A DNA stretch of 64,000 bases from Porphyromonadaceae bacterium UBA7203 (GCA_002490725.1 DKUN01000012.1:1-64000), one strand, 5' to 3'. Shown: positions 47,401 to 56,113, counted from the first letter of the stretch. Numbers and translations are program-made. Notes: generated by a model from the sequence alone, not told the origin.

Positions 47401-49107
47401 GGACTCAACGTCAACACCGACTTCGGAGGCGCCATCCGCGCCTATGCCGGGCTTGATGTCAACGGCAACCTCGCCATGACCCTAAAAGGCGCCCTGAACG
47501 ACACGACGCGCCTGACACCCCTCGACATGGAGCTGCTGATGATTCACTTCCCGCTCAACGTGGCCAACCCGTTCCTGCCCAAGGAATATGCAGCACTTTC
47601 AGGCTCGCTCGACGGAGCCATGGATGTCAGCGGCACTCTGAAGGCTCCCGCAATCAACGGCCACCTCAATTTCCGCGATGCCAAAGTAGACGTCGGCATG
47701 ACCGGCTCTTCGTTCCGCCTCGACACGTCGGCCATCGCCGTCGACTCGAACCTTGTGCGTTTCAACGACTTTGCCATATTCGGCAGCAACGAGAACCCGC
47801 TTACTATCAACGGCTCGTTCAACATGCGCAACTTTGCCTCGCCCGCCGTCGATCTGTCGCTGACCGCGCGCAACATGCAGTTTCTCAACTCCAAAAAGGC
47901 GCGCAACGTAAACCTCTACGGCCGCGGTTTCATCAATCTTGACGCAACCGCGCGCGGCACGCTCAACTTCCTCAACGTCAACGCCGACCTGACCATCCTG
48001 CCGCAAACCAACCTCACCTATCAGGTAACGAGCGCCAAGGCGTCGGTGGGCCTCGAGCCCGACGACGACGTAGTCCGGTTCGTCAACTTCGCCGACACTG
48101 TCGGGGTGGCTCAGGCCGACACCGTGATTCCCTCGGGCATGACGATGGTGCTCGATGCTAACGTCGACATACGCCAGGGCGCGCAGTTCACGGTCGACCT
48201 CTCGACCGACGGCCAGAACCGCGCCAATCTGCGCACGCAAGGCAATCTGAACTACACCATGACACCCGCGCAACCCGACGGACGCCTTACCGGACGCCTG
48301 ATAATCGACGGCGGATTTTTCCGCTACTCGCTCCCCGTCATCTCCGAAAAACTCTTCACGTTCACCCCGGGCAGCTACGTGGCCTTCAACGGCCCGGTGC
48401 TCAACCCGACGCTCCATATCAGCGCCACCGACCAGGTGCGCGCCAACGTGACACGCGCGGGCGAGAACTCGCGGCTGGTAAACTTCGACGTCAGCCTCGC
48501 CGCCACCGGCTCGCTCGAACGCATGGACGTTACATTTGACCTGAGCACCAACGACGACATTTCCGTGCAAAACGAGCTCCAGGCAATGAGCCCCACCCAG
48601 CGTGCCAACAAAGCCATGAACCTGCTGCTCTACGGCCTCTACAGCAGCGGCGAGACCTCGGCCACGGCAAACCTGTCGGGCAATGCCCTCTACGGCTTCC
48701 TGTCGTCGCAGCTCAACAAGTGGGCCGCCAACACCATCAAGGGCGTCGACGTCAGCTTCGGCTTCGACCAGTTCGACCGCACCCGCAACGGCACCACGTC
48801 GACCGCCACGCAGTATAGCTACAAGGTGTCGAAGTCGCTCTTCAACGACCGCTTCAAGATTGTCGTAGGCGGCAACTACTCGACCGACTCCGACCAACAG
48901 GATATTGCCGAAAACCTGATCAGCGACGTTTCGTTCGAATACATGCTCAACGATTCGGGCTCGATGTATGTGCGCCTGTTCCGCCACACCGGATTCGAAA
49001 GCATTCTCGAAGGCGAAGTGACGCAGACCGGCGTCGGCTTCGTGGTCAAGCGCAAAATCAGGCGTGTGGCCGACATTTTTAACTTTATCAAAGCCGCCAA
49101 GCAATGA
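44476..49107 (+). CDS. tamB: TamB-like translocation and assembly module protein
   Basis: A 1543-residue AsmA/TamB-type protein. One N-terminal membrane helix (about 22-45) anchors it in the inner membrane. The rest is a very long beta-rich periplasmic body, presumably a lipid-conducting groove. The C-terminal DUF490 domain (about 1150-1543) contains NLTYQVTSAKASVGLEPDD, GFFRYSLPVISEKLF and YSYKVSKSLFNDRFKIVVGG. It is thought to move phospholipids or help outer-membrane assembly together with the adjacent BamA-family protein, whose ATG overlaps its stop (ATGA). Confidence 0.93.
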   Translation: MSNEETDKKTAVSKTRRRLTRALRLTGVAVATLVLAAMAVIGLLYVPGVLNRASTWLLPKVEEASGLRISAEDIRLRWPLRLSVERALVIDMKAGGDTMVTAGNAVLTVNPLALWHGSLSVTNAEIRNGSYRMGGPDSLYIAVNVDSIGAAATMRLDFSRIDVDHADLNGAGVLLLMGPDTTATPKDTTAASPLTITSGPISLRNVDYRMSMALTDDTVSARLGLATLSAGRLLVADTIDIAASTLTLAVDSALYGRRGAEPMAGLDLNYLTLHGATARVDSFTMHGAALRVPLRELKVERVADMPLAASGLFEMTDSLLRAHNFDILLNGRTHVALDAFMGLGPMADAPLGLDARADVYTDAVMRALPAYAPLLSPLPADRPLTLRAVASGTMAALSINTLEAAMQGVVGIKGSGSAANLSDPQKLTLDADFSGRLVNSRPFRGLLPKDVTLPPLTLRGHAKARGNSYAANLAATTGAGRLALNGSLTGTAPAYRIDLRTDSFPVAAFMPALGIGAVSGTVKADGLYFNPLRRGARLNAAVNLRSLENRGHHIGGITLDASLNNGDIAARINSAAPAADMALKLNGRLEPRTVSWNLDGRISNVDLRRLGLTDSVMNGRLAITSGGFASLSLDSVNASATVRDALLHINASTIDIDSLTLTADAGRHTSLTLGNRTLDAALRADTTLMALSGCFAKAAAAADTMFTRRDLRADSLVGLLPPFTLRARALPGNAIAGFLKPSGIEFTSLSLDAAADTALLARAELTGFKSGASLTIDTINATVATAGHALNLDISLDNRPGTLDEFAHVDLRGRFADHDGHFFLRQRNIAGETGYRLGLQANVTDSLITLNLIPTEPTIAYKKWTINDNNYIAVNPHTLHIHADLDARGDGSRIRLMTSDHADNDSTAAPNDLTLAISDIHIQDWLKINPFAPPIAGDVNADLTLSYTTKAVNGDGNLSLSNLTYGKQPVGNFDLGLNVNTDFGGAIRAYAGLDVNGNLAMTLKGALNDTTRLTPLDMELLMIHFPLNVANPFLPKEYAALSGSLDGAMDVSGTLKAPAINGHLNFRDAKVDVGMTGSSFRLDTSAIAVDSNLVRFNDFAIFGSNENPLTINGSFNMRNFASPAVDLSLTARNMQFLNSKKARNVNLYGRGFINLDATARGTLNFLNVNADLTILPQTNLTYQVTSAKASVGLEPDDDVVRFVNFADTVGVAQADTVIPSGMTMVLDANVDIRQGAQFTVDLSTDGQNRANLRTQGNLNYTMTPAQPDGRLTGRLIIDGGFFRYSLPVISEKLFTFTPGSYVAFNGPVLNPTLHISATDQVRANVTRAGENSRLVNFDVSLAATGSLERMDVTFDLSTNDDISVQNELQAMSPTQRANKAMNLLLYGLYSSGETSATANLSGNALYGFLSSQLNKWAANTIKGVDVSFGFDQFDRTRNGTTSTATQYSYKVSKSLFNDRFKIVVGGNYSTDSDQQDIAENLISDVSFEYMLNDSGSMYVRLFRHTGFESILEGEVTQTGVGFVVKRKIRRVADIFNFIKAAKQ

Positions 49108-51413
49108 AATCCGCTCTTTTACCGCGCATAATATCTGCCGCCGCGTGCCTGCTGATGCTGGCGGCCTGCTCAACGACGTCGCGCCTGGCGCCCGACGAGG
49201 AGCTCTATAACGGCATCAAGAAGCTGCGGGTCGAGGGCTTCGAGGGCGAAAAAATGCCTCCCGGACTCAAAGCCGAGATTTCGTCGGCCGTCAGCGTCAA
49301 GCCCAACAATCCCTACCCGATGACCAACATCCGCACGCCGTTTCCGTTCGGACTGTGGGTGTGGAACCACTGGTCGGGCCACGAAAAAGGCCTCAAGCAC
49401 TGGGTCTACGAAAAGTTCGCCTCCGAGCCGGTGCTCATTTCCGAAGTGCGCCCCGACCTGCGCGTCAGAATGATTGACCAGGTGCTCGACAACAACGGAT
49501 TCTTCCGCGGCACGGCCACATACTCGCTGTCGCACAAACGCAATCCGCGCATCACCTCCGTGAGCTACGACGTAACCACCGGCCCCGCCTATCTGCTCGA
49601 CTCGATCGAACTGCTCCCCGACACGTGCGCCATAAACCACATGATCGACTCCATAGCCGCCGGGCAGCCATATCTGAGGGCTGGCAACCGCTTTTCGGTC
49701 GACTCGCTGAAAAACGTGCGCAACCACATAGCCACACGCCTGCGCAACCGCGGCTACTACTTCTTCAACCCCGAATACATTGAATATCTCGCCGACACGG
49801 CCAACCAGGCCCCCATGCGCATTGCCCTGCGCATGACTCTGGCCGCCAACACTCCGCCGATAATGCTGCGCCGCTACAAGGTGGGCGACGTCAACATGAT
49901 TCTGAGGCGCAACGACGGCGGTGGCACTCCCGACACCGTCAGGTTCGACAACGCAACCCTGGTGCAGTACATGCCGTCGCGCTTCCGCCGCCGGCTCGTC
50001 GACGAGTGCATAACCCTGCGCCCCGGACGCAACATCCGCGTCAACGCCATCAACACGACCCAGACCCGCCTGAGCCGGCTCGGCATCTTTTCAAACATCG
50101 ACATCAACATCGTGCCCCCCGACTCAGCCTCGATGGCGCGCGGAGGCGACCGGCTGGACGTGGTGATCGACTGCACGCTCGACCGCCCGCTCGAGGCCAC
50201 GCTCGAGGCCAACGTCTCGTCGAAGTCAAACAGCTACCTCGGCCCGGGCCTGACATTCGGCATTACCCAAAACAACCTGTTCGGCGGAGGCGAGCAGCTC
50301 AACGTCTCCCTGACCGGCAGCTATGAATGGCAAACGGGGCCCAACCGCTCCAGCCTTTTCAACTCCTATGAGTTCGGGCTGCAGGGCTCGCTCGCGTTTC
50401 CGCGCCTGCTCGCGCCGAAGTTCCTGCCGCGCCTGAAGCGCGAGCTCAGCTGGACGCGCATATCGCTCAACGCCGACGTGCTCAACCGCCCCCACTACTT
50501 CCGCATGGCGCAGTTCAACGCCTCCTATGCCTACGACTGGGCCCCGACGCGCTATTCGACCAACACCCTCACCCTGCTCAAGCTGACCTATAACAACCTG
50601 CTCCACACCACCGCCGAGTTCGACTCGCTGATGGACGCCAACCGCGCCGTGGCCCTGAGCTTCCGCAGCCAGTTCGTGCCGCAGATAACCTATTCCTATA
50701 ACTACAACCGCCTTTTCAACCGCACCGACCAGCTCAGCCTGAGCGCCACGGCCCAGGAGGCCGGCGGCATTCTCTGCGGCATCTGGCGGGCATGCGGCGT
50801 CAAGACCGACAAACGGCTGTTCGGTATTCCGATTTCACAGTTCTTCAAGGTCAGCGGCCAGGTCGTTTACGGCCGCAAACTCAGCTACTCGAAAGATGTA
50901 TGGCTCATGATGAGAGCGGCCACCGGTGTGGCCCACGCCTACGGCAATTCGAGCGAGGTGCCCTATAGCGAGCAGTTCTGGGTCGGAGGCGCCAACTCGG
51001 TGCGCGCGTTCACCGTGCGCTCGCTCGGACCGGGCAGCTATCGGCCTGAGGCGAGCCAGCACGGCGACTACTTCGACCAGACGGGCACATTCAAGTTCGA
51101 GGCCAACGTCGAATTCCGCTTTCCGATTCTCGGCCCGCTGCATGGCGCCGTGTTTCTCGATTCGGGCAACGTCTGGCTGCTCAGGAACGACCCCCAGCGC
51201 CCCGGCGGACAGCTCAAGGCGTCAAGCTTTCTGCGCGACCTGGCGCTCGGCACGGGCGTAGGCCTGCGCGTCGACATCGGTATGCTCGTTATTCGCGGCG
51301 ACCTCGGAATCGGCCTCCATGCGCCCTACGACACCGGCAAGAGCGGCTACTACAACATGACCTCGTTCGGACGCTCGCTGGCCTTCCACCTTGCCATCGG
51401 TTACCCGTTCTGA
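49104..51413 (+). CDS. tamL: TamL: lipidated BamA/TamA-family outer-membrane protein
   Basis: A 769-residue outer-membrane protein with a lipoprotein signal (LMLAAC, Cys22), the feature that separates Bacteroidota TamL from proteobacterial TamA. POTRA-like repeats occupy about 25-370 and the 16-stranded barrel about 380-769. The barrel carries the Omp85 lid motif region (GGANSVRAFTVRSLGPG) and ends LAFHLAIGYPF with a terminal Phe. Coupling to tamB by a 4-nt overlap supports a TamB-TamL complex. A bidirectional terminator follows. Confidence 0.92.
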   Translation: MKSALLPRIISAAACLLMLAACSTTSRLAPDEELYNGIKKLRVEGFEGEKMPPGLKAEISSAVSVKPNNPYPMTNIRTPFPFGLWVWNHWSGHEKGLKHWVYEKFASEPVLISEVRPDLRVRMIDQVLDNNGFFRGTATYSLSHKRNPRITSVSYDVTTGPAYLLDSIELLPDTCAINHMIDSIAAGQPYLRAGNRFSVDSLKNVRNHIATRLRNRGYYFFNPEYIEYLADTANQAPMRIALRMTLAANTPPIMLRRYKVGDVNMILRRNDGGGTPDTVRFDNATLVQYMPSRFRRRLVDECITLRPGRNIRVNAINTTQTRLSRLGIFSNIDINIVPPDSASMARGGDRLDVVIDCTLDRPLEATLEANVSSKSNSYLGPGLTFGITQNNLFGGGEQLNVSLTGSYEWQTGPNRSSLFNSYEFGLQGSLAFPRLLAPKFLPRLKRELSWTRISLNADVLNRPHYFRMAQFNASYAYDWAPTRYSTNTLTLLKLTYNNLLHTTAEFDSLMDANRAVALSFRSQFVPQITYSYNYNRLFNRTDQLSLSATAQEAGGILCGIWRACGVKTDKRLFGIPISQFFKVSGQVVYGRKLSYSKDVWLMMRAATGVAHAYGNSSEVPYSEQFWVGGANSVRAFTVRSLGPGSYRPEASQHGDYFDQTGTFKFEANVEFRFPILGPLHGAVFLDSGNVWLLRNDPQRPGGQLKASSFLRDLALGTGVGLRVDIGMLVIRGDLGIGLHAPYDTGKSGYYNMTSFGRSLAFHLAIGYPF

Positions 51414-51451
51414 ACGGGTTGGCCGGCGGCCGCCGCGACATGACTGCAACA

Positions 51452-51479
51452 AAAAAGCGCACCGTGCGGTGCGCTTTTT
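51452..51479. terminator. Bidirectional terminator between tamL and gapA
   Basis: AAAAAGCGCACC (51452-51463) pairs with GGTGCGCTTTTT (51468-51479) around a 4-nt loop. A-tract and T-tract flank the stem, so it works for both converging genes. Confidence 0.92.
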
Positions 51480-51504
51480 CGTTGAGACTAATCGGGGGGA
51501 GGGA

Positions 51505-52518
<1,014 letters not shown>

Positions 52519-52565
52519 TTAGTTTTTTATAAATTTGGTTGTTATGAGTTTGTGCTTGAATTTCA

Positions 52566-52599
52566 GCAACCGCAAAGTTACGAAAAACTTTGCGGTTGC
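52566..52599. repeat. Perfect 14-bp inverted repeat over the gapA promoter
   Basis: GCAACCGCAAAGTT (52566-52579) and AACTTTGCGGTTGC (52586-52599) are exact reverse complements around 6 nt. The gapA -7 box lies in the first arm and the spacer in the second. It could be an operator, or a hairpin ending transcripts from the upstream gene. Confidence 0.85.
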
Positions 52600-52603
52600 C
52601 AAA
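52573..52603 (-). promoter_or_regulatory. Promoter of gapA
   Basis: On the minus strand TTTG (52603-52600), a 19-bp spacer and TAACTTTG (52580-52573), 60 nt upstream of the gapA ATG. Confidence 0.85.
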
Positions 52604-52623
52604 ACTTTTTTGCATTTTTAGGA

Positions 52624-54153
52624 TTAGAAGAGAACCTTCTTGCCATTAACGATATAGACACCCTTGCCGGCCTTGGCTACCTTGCGGCCCTGCAGGTCGT
52701 AGATAACGGCGCTGCCCTGCTGCTCGGCGCTGATTTCGCTGATGGCGCTGTCGTAGTCGATTTCGATGGGGAAGAACTGAACCTTGCTTTCATAAACAGC
52801 ACCGATGCCGATGATGGTCACGCCCTGTGCTTCCTTGATGCCGCCGATGGCGAAACGGTCAAAGAGCTGACGGGTAACGGCGCCGTCGGTCACGTTGAAG
52901 TCGGTGCCGTCGGCCACGATGTCAACACCTTCCACTTTGGCATATTCGGCAATGTAGACATTGTCGAGCGACTTTTCGACCGGAGCGACTTCGGCGCCCT
53001 TGGTGGCAGCACCGAAGGTTTCGGTCATGGGGGTCATCTGGGGCATCTGCTTATATACGCTGTACTTGCCGGCAATGCCGCTGAGCACGTCGCCGTTGAC
53101 ATAAGCGTTTGCAAGGCCGCTGGCGGCAAAAACCTCGATCGAGCTTTCGCCGTCGGTGATGAAGGTATATTTCTTGTCGGGGCTCTGATAGGTAACGCTC
53201 ACATTGCCGAGGATTTTAGTGTAATCTTCGGGCTGCTCTTCGATGAAGGTGGTGAGAGTTGCGGTTTCGGCATCAACGGGAATTTCGGGCAGACCGCCGA
53301 CGAGAGCATAGTCAGAGGTTTCCTTCATGCCGTTGACACCGCAGTACTTGATGAGTTTGCCGCAAACGCTGACTTCCATGCCGAGCAGTGCGGGACGTTT
53401 AACGAGGCTCAGGTCGCGCAGTTTGCCTGCGGGGAGCTGAACCGAGAAGTAGTCGGTAGCGGTTGCAGAGGTGGCGATCACGATGTTGGTGCCGGTGGTG
53501 AAGGGAGCGGTGCCGTCAAACACGTTGCCGGTGCCTTCAACATCATCATATGTGCCTACGATAATGCCGTTGACCCAGTTGATTGAGTTGTCGTTGTTCT
53601 TTGCAATAGCTTCCTGAACGCTGAGGGGTTCATTTTCCGAGCCGGGGCCTTCGGTCGGAGCGCCGGGGGTGGGGTCGGGAGTAACCGTGCCGCCTTCGCC
53701 ATAAACAGTAATGGAGCTGAAGCGCACCTGACCGGCCTTTGTTGCGCCGTCAGTGCCCATGGTGGCGAATTCGCCTACGGTGAATGTAACAGAAGCGGCG
53801 TCTCCTACCCAGGTGATTTCGGTGTCGCCGGCAGCCTGAGCGGGGTTCAGGGCGCCAACGCTGGGAGTGAAAGAAGTGTAACGGAAACCTGCATCGCTGG
53901 CCAGGGCCACAACAACCTTGGTGATTTTTTCACCACTGACAGTGAGAGTTCCCTTAGCATACAGGCGGATTGCGTCCGTCTTTGCGTTATAGGCCGGTGC
54001 TGTCTGTCCATCATTTTTCTTAAGTTCTACAGTGTAACCGCCTACCGTCGCCGGCTCGGTCAGGTTAAACTGGTTGGCTTTGATGACTGTTTGGCCGAAT
54101 GCTCCAAACGCTGCTGTCACCGAAACAGCCAAAGAGAGTAAAAATTTCTTCAT
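52624..54153 (-). CDS. Exported DUF6359-containing protein with type IX-like sorting tail
   Basis: A 509-residue exported protein starting MKKFLLSLAVSVTAAFGAFGQ; an ATG 33 nt upstream would only extend the signal. Residues about 20-165 form a beta-rich domain. A Pro/Gly-rich linker (TPDPTPGAPTEGPG) leads to a DUF6359-like module (PLSVQEAIAKN, WVNGIIVGTYD). An OB-like region follows, and the tail is YDLQGRKVAKAGKG then VYIVNGKKVLF. The module recalls nucleic-acid- or carbohydrate-binding OB folds, but the role is unknown. It has its own promoter and a structured RNA upstream. Confidence 0.8.
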   Translation of the reverse strand: MKKFLLSLAVSVTAAFGAFGQTVIKANQFNLTEPATVGGYTVELKKNDGQTAPAYNAKTDAIRLYAKGTLTVSGEKITKVVVALASDAGFRYTSFTPSVGALNPAQAAGDTEITWVGDAASVTFTVGEFATMGTDGATKAGQVRFSSITVYGEGGTVTPDPTPGAPTEGPGSENEPLSVQEAIAKNNDNSINWVNGIIVGTYDDVEGTGNVFDGTAPFTTGTNIVIATSATATDYFSVQLPAGKLRDLSLVKRPALLGMEVSVCGKLIKYCGVNGMKETSDYALVGGLPEIPVDAETATLTTFIEEQPEDYTKILGNVSVTYQSPDKKYTFITDGESSIEVFAASGLANAYVNGDVLSGIAGKYSVYKQMPQMTPMTETFGAATKGAEVAPVEKSLDNVYIAEYAKVEGVDIVADGTDFNVTDGAVTRQLFDRFAIGGIKEAQGVTIIGIGAVYESKVQFFPIEIDYDSAISEISAEQQGSAVIYDLQGRKVAKAGKGVYIVNGKKVLF

Positions 54154-54202
54154 AAAAAAACGTTTTTTATTGAGTGAAACAAACAATAGATAATTGATGT
54201 GG

Positions 54203-54234
54203 CAAAGTTAGCGAATTTCCCCCGACATTCCAAA
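54203..54234 (-). promoter_or_regulatory. Promoter of the DUF6359 gene
   Basis: On the minus strand TTTG (54234-54231), a 20-bp spacer and TAACTTTG (54210-54203). The -33 TTTG is the end of the T-tract of the RNA terminator just upstream. The leader to the ATG at 54153 is about 45 nt. Confidence 0.85.
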
Positions 54235-54271
54235 AAAAAATAAGGCACCTCAAACCGAAGTCGGGCGCCTT
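54232..54271 (-). terminator. Intrinsic terminator of the candidate RNA
   Basis: On the minus strand AAGGCGCC (54271-54264) pairs with GGTGCCTT (54249-54242) with one G-U pair. One A follows and then nine T residues. Confidence 0.85.
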
Positions 54272-54337
54272 GACATCCTTTTTAAAGTGCAGATACAGCG
54301 ACATCCATATTCTGGAGCCTATACGGGCACTGGATGG
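54234..54337 (-). ncRNA. Candidate structured small RNA or attenuating leader
   Basis: About 103 nt between an ideal minus-strand promoter (54372-54341) and an intrinsic terminator with a nine-base T-tract (54240-54232). The 5' part folds by eye into a rod: CATCC/GGATG, AGTGC/GCACT, GTATAG/CTGTAT and TCCA/TGGA, separated by small internal loops. The 7-mer GGATGTC occurs twice (complement at 54300-54306 and 54272-54278), so the 5' CATCC could pair with either copy. I do not recognise an Rfam family. It may be a free small RNA, or a leader controlling the DUF6359 gene downstream. Confidence 0.65.
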
Positions 54338-54340
54338 GTG

Positions 54341-54372
54341 CAAATTTACAACATTTTATCAGCGTTTCCAAA
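54341..54372 (-). promoter_or_regulatory. Promoter of the candidate RNA
   Basis: On the minus strand TTTG (54372-54369), a 20-bp spacer and TAAATTTG (54348-54341): a full-consensus Bacteroidota promoter with no protein gene directly behind it. Confidence 0.85.
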
Positions 54373-54475
54373 ATTTCTTGAAATAAATTTGAAAACGACC
54401 TGATTCATTGGTTGAGTCCTCTCTTGGACTCGATATCATTTTTTGAAAATTGAGGGAAGTTTGCGGAAAATTGCG

Positions 54476-54483
54476 TAAATTTG
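54476..54483 (+). promoter_or_regulatory. Promoter -7 box of pyrF
   Basis: TAAATTTG, 66 nt before the pyrF ATG at 54550. A TTG at 54450-54452 is the nearest -33 candidate (23-bp spacing). A small inverted repeat (GAGTCC 54414-54419, GGACTC 54426-54431) lies upstream. Confidence 0.6.
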
Positions 54484-54549
54484 GAGGCTCATTTAAATAA
54501 ACCGGCGGCACTGCCGCATAAACTCATATCAACACAGCCGCAATCAGTC

Positions 54550-55374
54550 ATGAAAAGAGAAGAACTCGTTGCCAACATTGCCCGCAAGGGCTCGTTTCTG
54601 TGCGTGGGCCTCGACCCCGACATCAAAAAAATTCCGCCCCACCTGCTCGACCGCGAGAATCCGCTGCTCGACTTCTGCAAGGAGATAGTCGACGCCACCG
54701 CCCCCTACTGCGTGGCCTATAAACCCAACCTCGCTTTCTTTGAAAGTCAGGGCGTCAGCGGCTGGACAGCTCTCGAGGAGACCGTCAGACACATCCGCGA
54801 AAACTACCCCGACCAGTTTATCATTGCCGACGCCAAGCGCGGCGACATCGGCAACACTTCGGCGCTCTATGCCCGCGCGGCGTTTGAACATCTGGGCGTC
54901 GACGCCATAACCGTGGCCCCCTACATGGGCTCGGACTCGGTCAAGCCCTTTCTCGGCTATGAGGGCAAGTGGGTGATTCTGCTCGCGCTGACCTCCAACC
55001 CCGGCAGCAAGGACTTTCAGTTCTGTGCCACCGACGGCGGCGAGCGCCTGTTCGAGCGCGTAATCCGCACGTCGGGCGAATGGGCCGGCCCGGACGAGAT
55101 GATGTATGTTGTCGGCGCCACTCAGGGCCGCATGTTTGAAGACATTCGCCGCGTGGCCCCGCGCTCGTTCCTGCTCGTGCCCGGCGTAGGCGCCCAGGGC
55201 GGCTCGCTCGAGGAGGTGTGCCGCTACGGCATGATTCCGGGCGAATGCGGCCTGCTGGTCAACAGCTCGCGCGGCATCATCTACGCATCGTCGGGCACCG
55301 ACTTCGCCGAGGCTGCGGGCGCTGCGGCCAAGACCCTGGCCGACCAGATGAAGGCTCAGCTCGAAAACTGCTGA
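54550..55374 (+). CDS. pyrF: Orotidine 5'-phosphate decarboxylase
   Basis: A 274-residue decarboxylase producing UMP in pyrimidine synthesis. It is of the longer type 2 form, with [14 protein letters not shown] near the start, the catalytic lysine/aspartate region [14 protein letters not shown], and phosphate-binding [10 protein letters not shown] and [12 protein letters not shown]. The chosen ATG at 54550 gives the family-typical N-terminus [10 protein letters not shown]; the upstream ATG at 54481 overlaps the -7 box. It is monocistronic, with promoter and terminator on either side. Confidence 0.96.
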   Translation: MKREELVANIARKGSFLCVGLDPDIKKIPPHLLDRENPLLDFCKEIVDATAPYCVAYKPNLAFFESQGVSGWTALEETVRHIRENYPDQFIIADAKRGDIGNTSALYARAAFEHLGVDAITVAPYMGSDSVKPFLGYEGKWVILLALTSNPGSKDFQFCATDGGERLFERVIRTSGEWAGPDEMMYVVGATQGRMFEDIRRVAPRSFLLVPGVGAQGGSLEEVCRYGMIPGECGLLVNSSRGIIYASSGTDFAEAAGAAAKTLADQMKAQLENC

Positions 55375-55400
55375 TACGACAACTTTTCCCTACCCATACA

Positions 55401-55454
55401 GGGCGGATACCACACGCTGCGATGAAAAAGTGTGGTCCGCCCTCATTTTTTTTT
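55401..55454 (+). terminator. Terminator of pyrF
   Basis: Stem GGGCGGA (55401-55407) with TCCGCCC (55436-55442), extended inward by CCACAC/GTGTGG, then a T-tract at 55446-55454. The last TTT of that tract plus the next G is the -33 box of the following promoter. Confidence 0.92.
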
Positions 55455-55483
55455 GCAAGTTAGTGGAATAGTGCGTAAATTTG
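55452..55483 (+). promoter_or_regulatory. Promoter of the Yip1-like gene
   Basis: TTTG (55452-55455), a 20-bp spacer and TAAATTTG (55476-55483), 13 nt before the ATG at 55497. The leader must be very short, under 10 nt. Confidence 0.85.
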
Positions 55484-55496
55484 CAATTGTAAATTT

Positions 55497-56045
55497 ATGC
55501 TGCACTATCTGAAACTGATGCTACAGATTCTCATGGCGCCACAGCGCGGCTGGGAAGACGTGGAAGCGGATGGCGAATCGTCGCGCCACACGCTTCTCTA
55601 CGGCTTGTTGCCCCTGGTCAGCATCGCCGCCGTCAGCGTCGGATTGTCGGCCTTCTACGAGCTTCACCCCTCGGCAACCCGCCTGCTCGTCCGCGCCATA
55701 GTGATTTTTGCAAGCTACACGATCAGCTACTTCATCGGCGTGGCCCTGCTGACCTACACCCTGCCCCGCATCTGCCCCGACAGCCTCACCGACCGCGAGC
55801 ACATCGAGATTTTTTGCGCCTATTGCACCGGCATGATGGCAGCCATCGGCATTCTGCAGAACCTGCTGCCCATGGAGCTGACCCTGCTCCAGTTCCTGCC
55901 GATCTACGTGGTCGTGGTCATTTGCCTGGGGCGAAACTTTGTCGGAGTAAGCGAAAACTACATATTCCGATTTGCCGCGGCGGCGATAACCGGCATAATC
56001 CTGCCCGTGTATCTGATAGGCCACCTGTTGCTTCCGGCCGCATGA
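55497..56045 (+). CDS. Yip1-like integral membrane protein
   Basis: A 182-residue membrane protein with about five hydrophobic helices. The N-terminal LKLMLQILMAPQRGWEDVEADG is typical of bacterial Yip1/DUF1282 proteins, in which a 'P..W' segment precedes the first helix. The function of bacterial members is not established. It stands alone with its own promoter. The next gene, smpB, starts 68 nt later. Confidence 0.72.
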   Translation: MLHYLKLMLQILMAPQRGWEDVEADGESSRHTLLYGLLPLVSIAAVSVGLSAFYELHPSATRLLVRAIVIFASYTISYFIGVALLTYTLPRICPDSLTDREHIEIFCAYCTGMMAAIGILQNLLPMELTLLQFLPIYVVVVICLGRNFVGVSENYIFRFAAAAITGIILPVYLIGHLLLPAA

Positions 56046-56113
56046 CCGGGCTTTTCGCCCCGACTCCTCCTTTCCCTCAATTCCTCAAATCATAAAAAAA
56101 CGCGCAAATATCA

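Noticed and set aside
47599..49173. A 524-codon minus-strand frame opposite tamB
   Set aside because: Antisense shadow of the TamB C-terminal domain; composition-driven, without start signals or homology.
54234..54337. Assigning the candidate RNA to 6S RNA
   Set aside because: The rod shape is suggestive, but about 100 nt is well short of usual 6S length and no single large central bubble is evident.
54241..54340. Possible tRNA in the gap before pyrF
   Set aside because: No T-loop GTTCGA-type sequence, anticodon stem or CCA-proximal acceptor pairing; the fold is a rod plus terminator instead.
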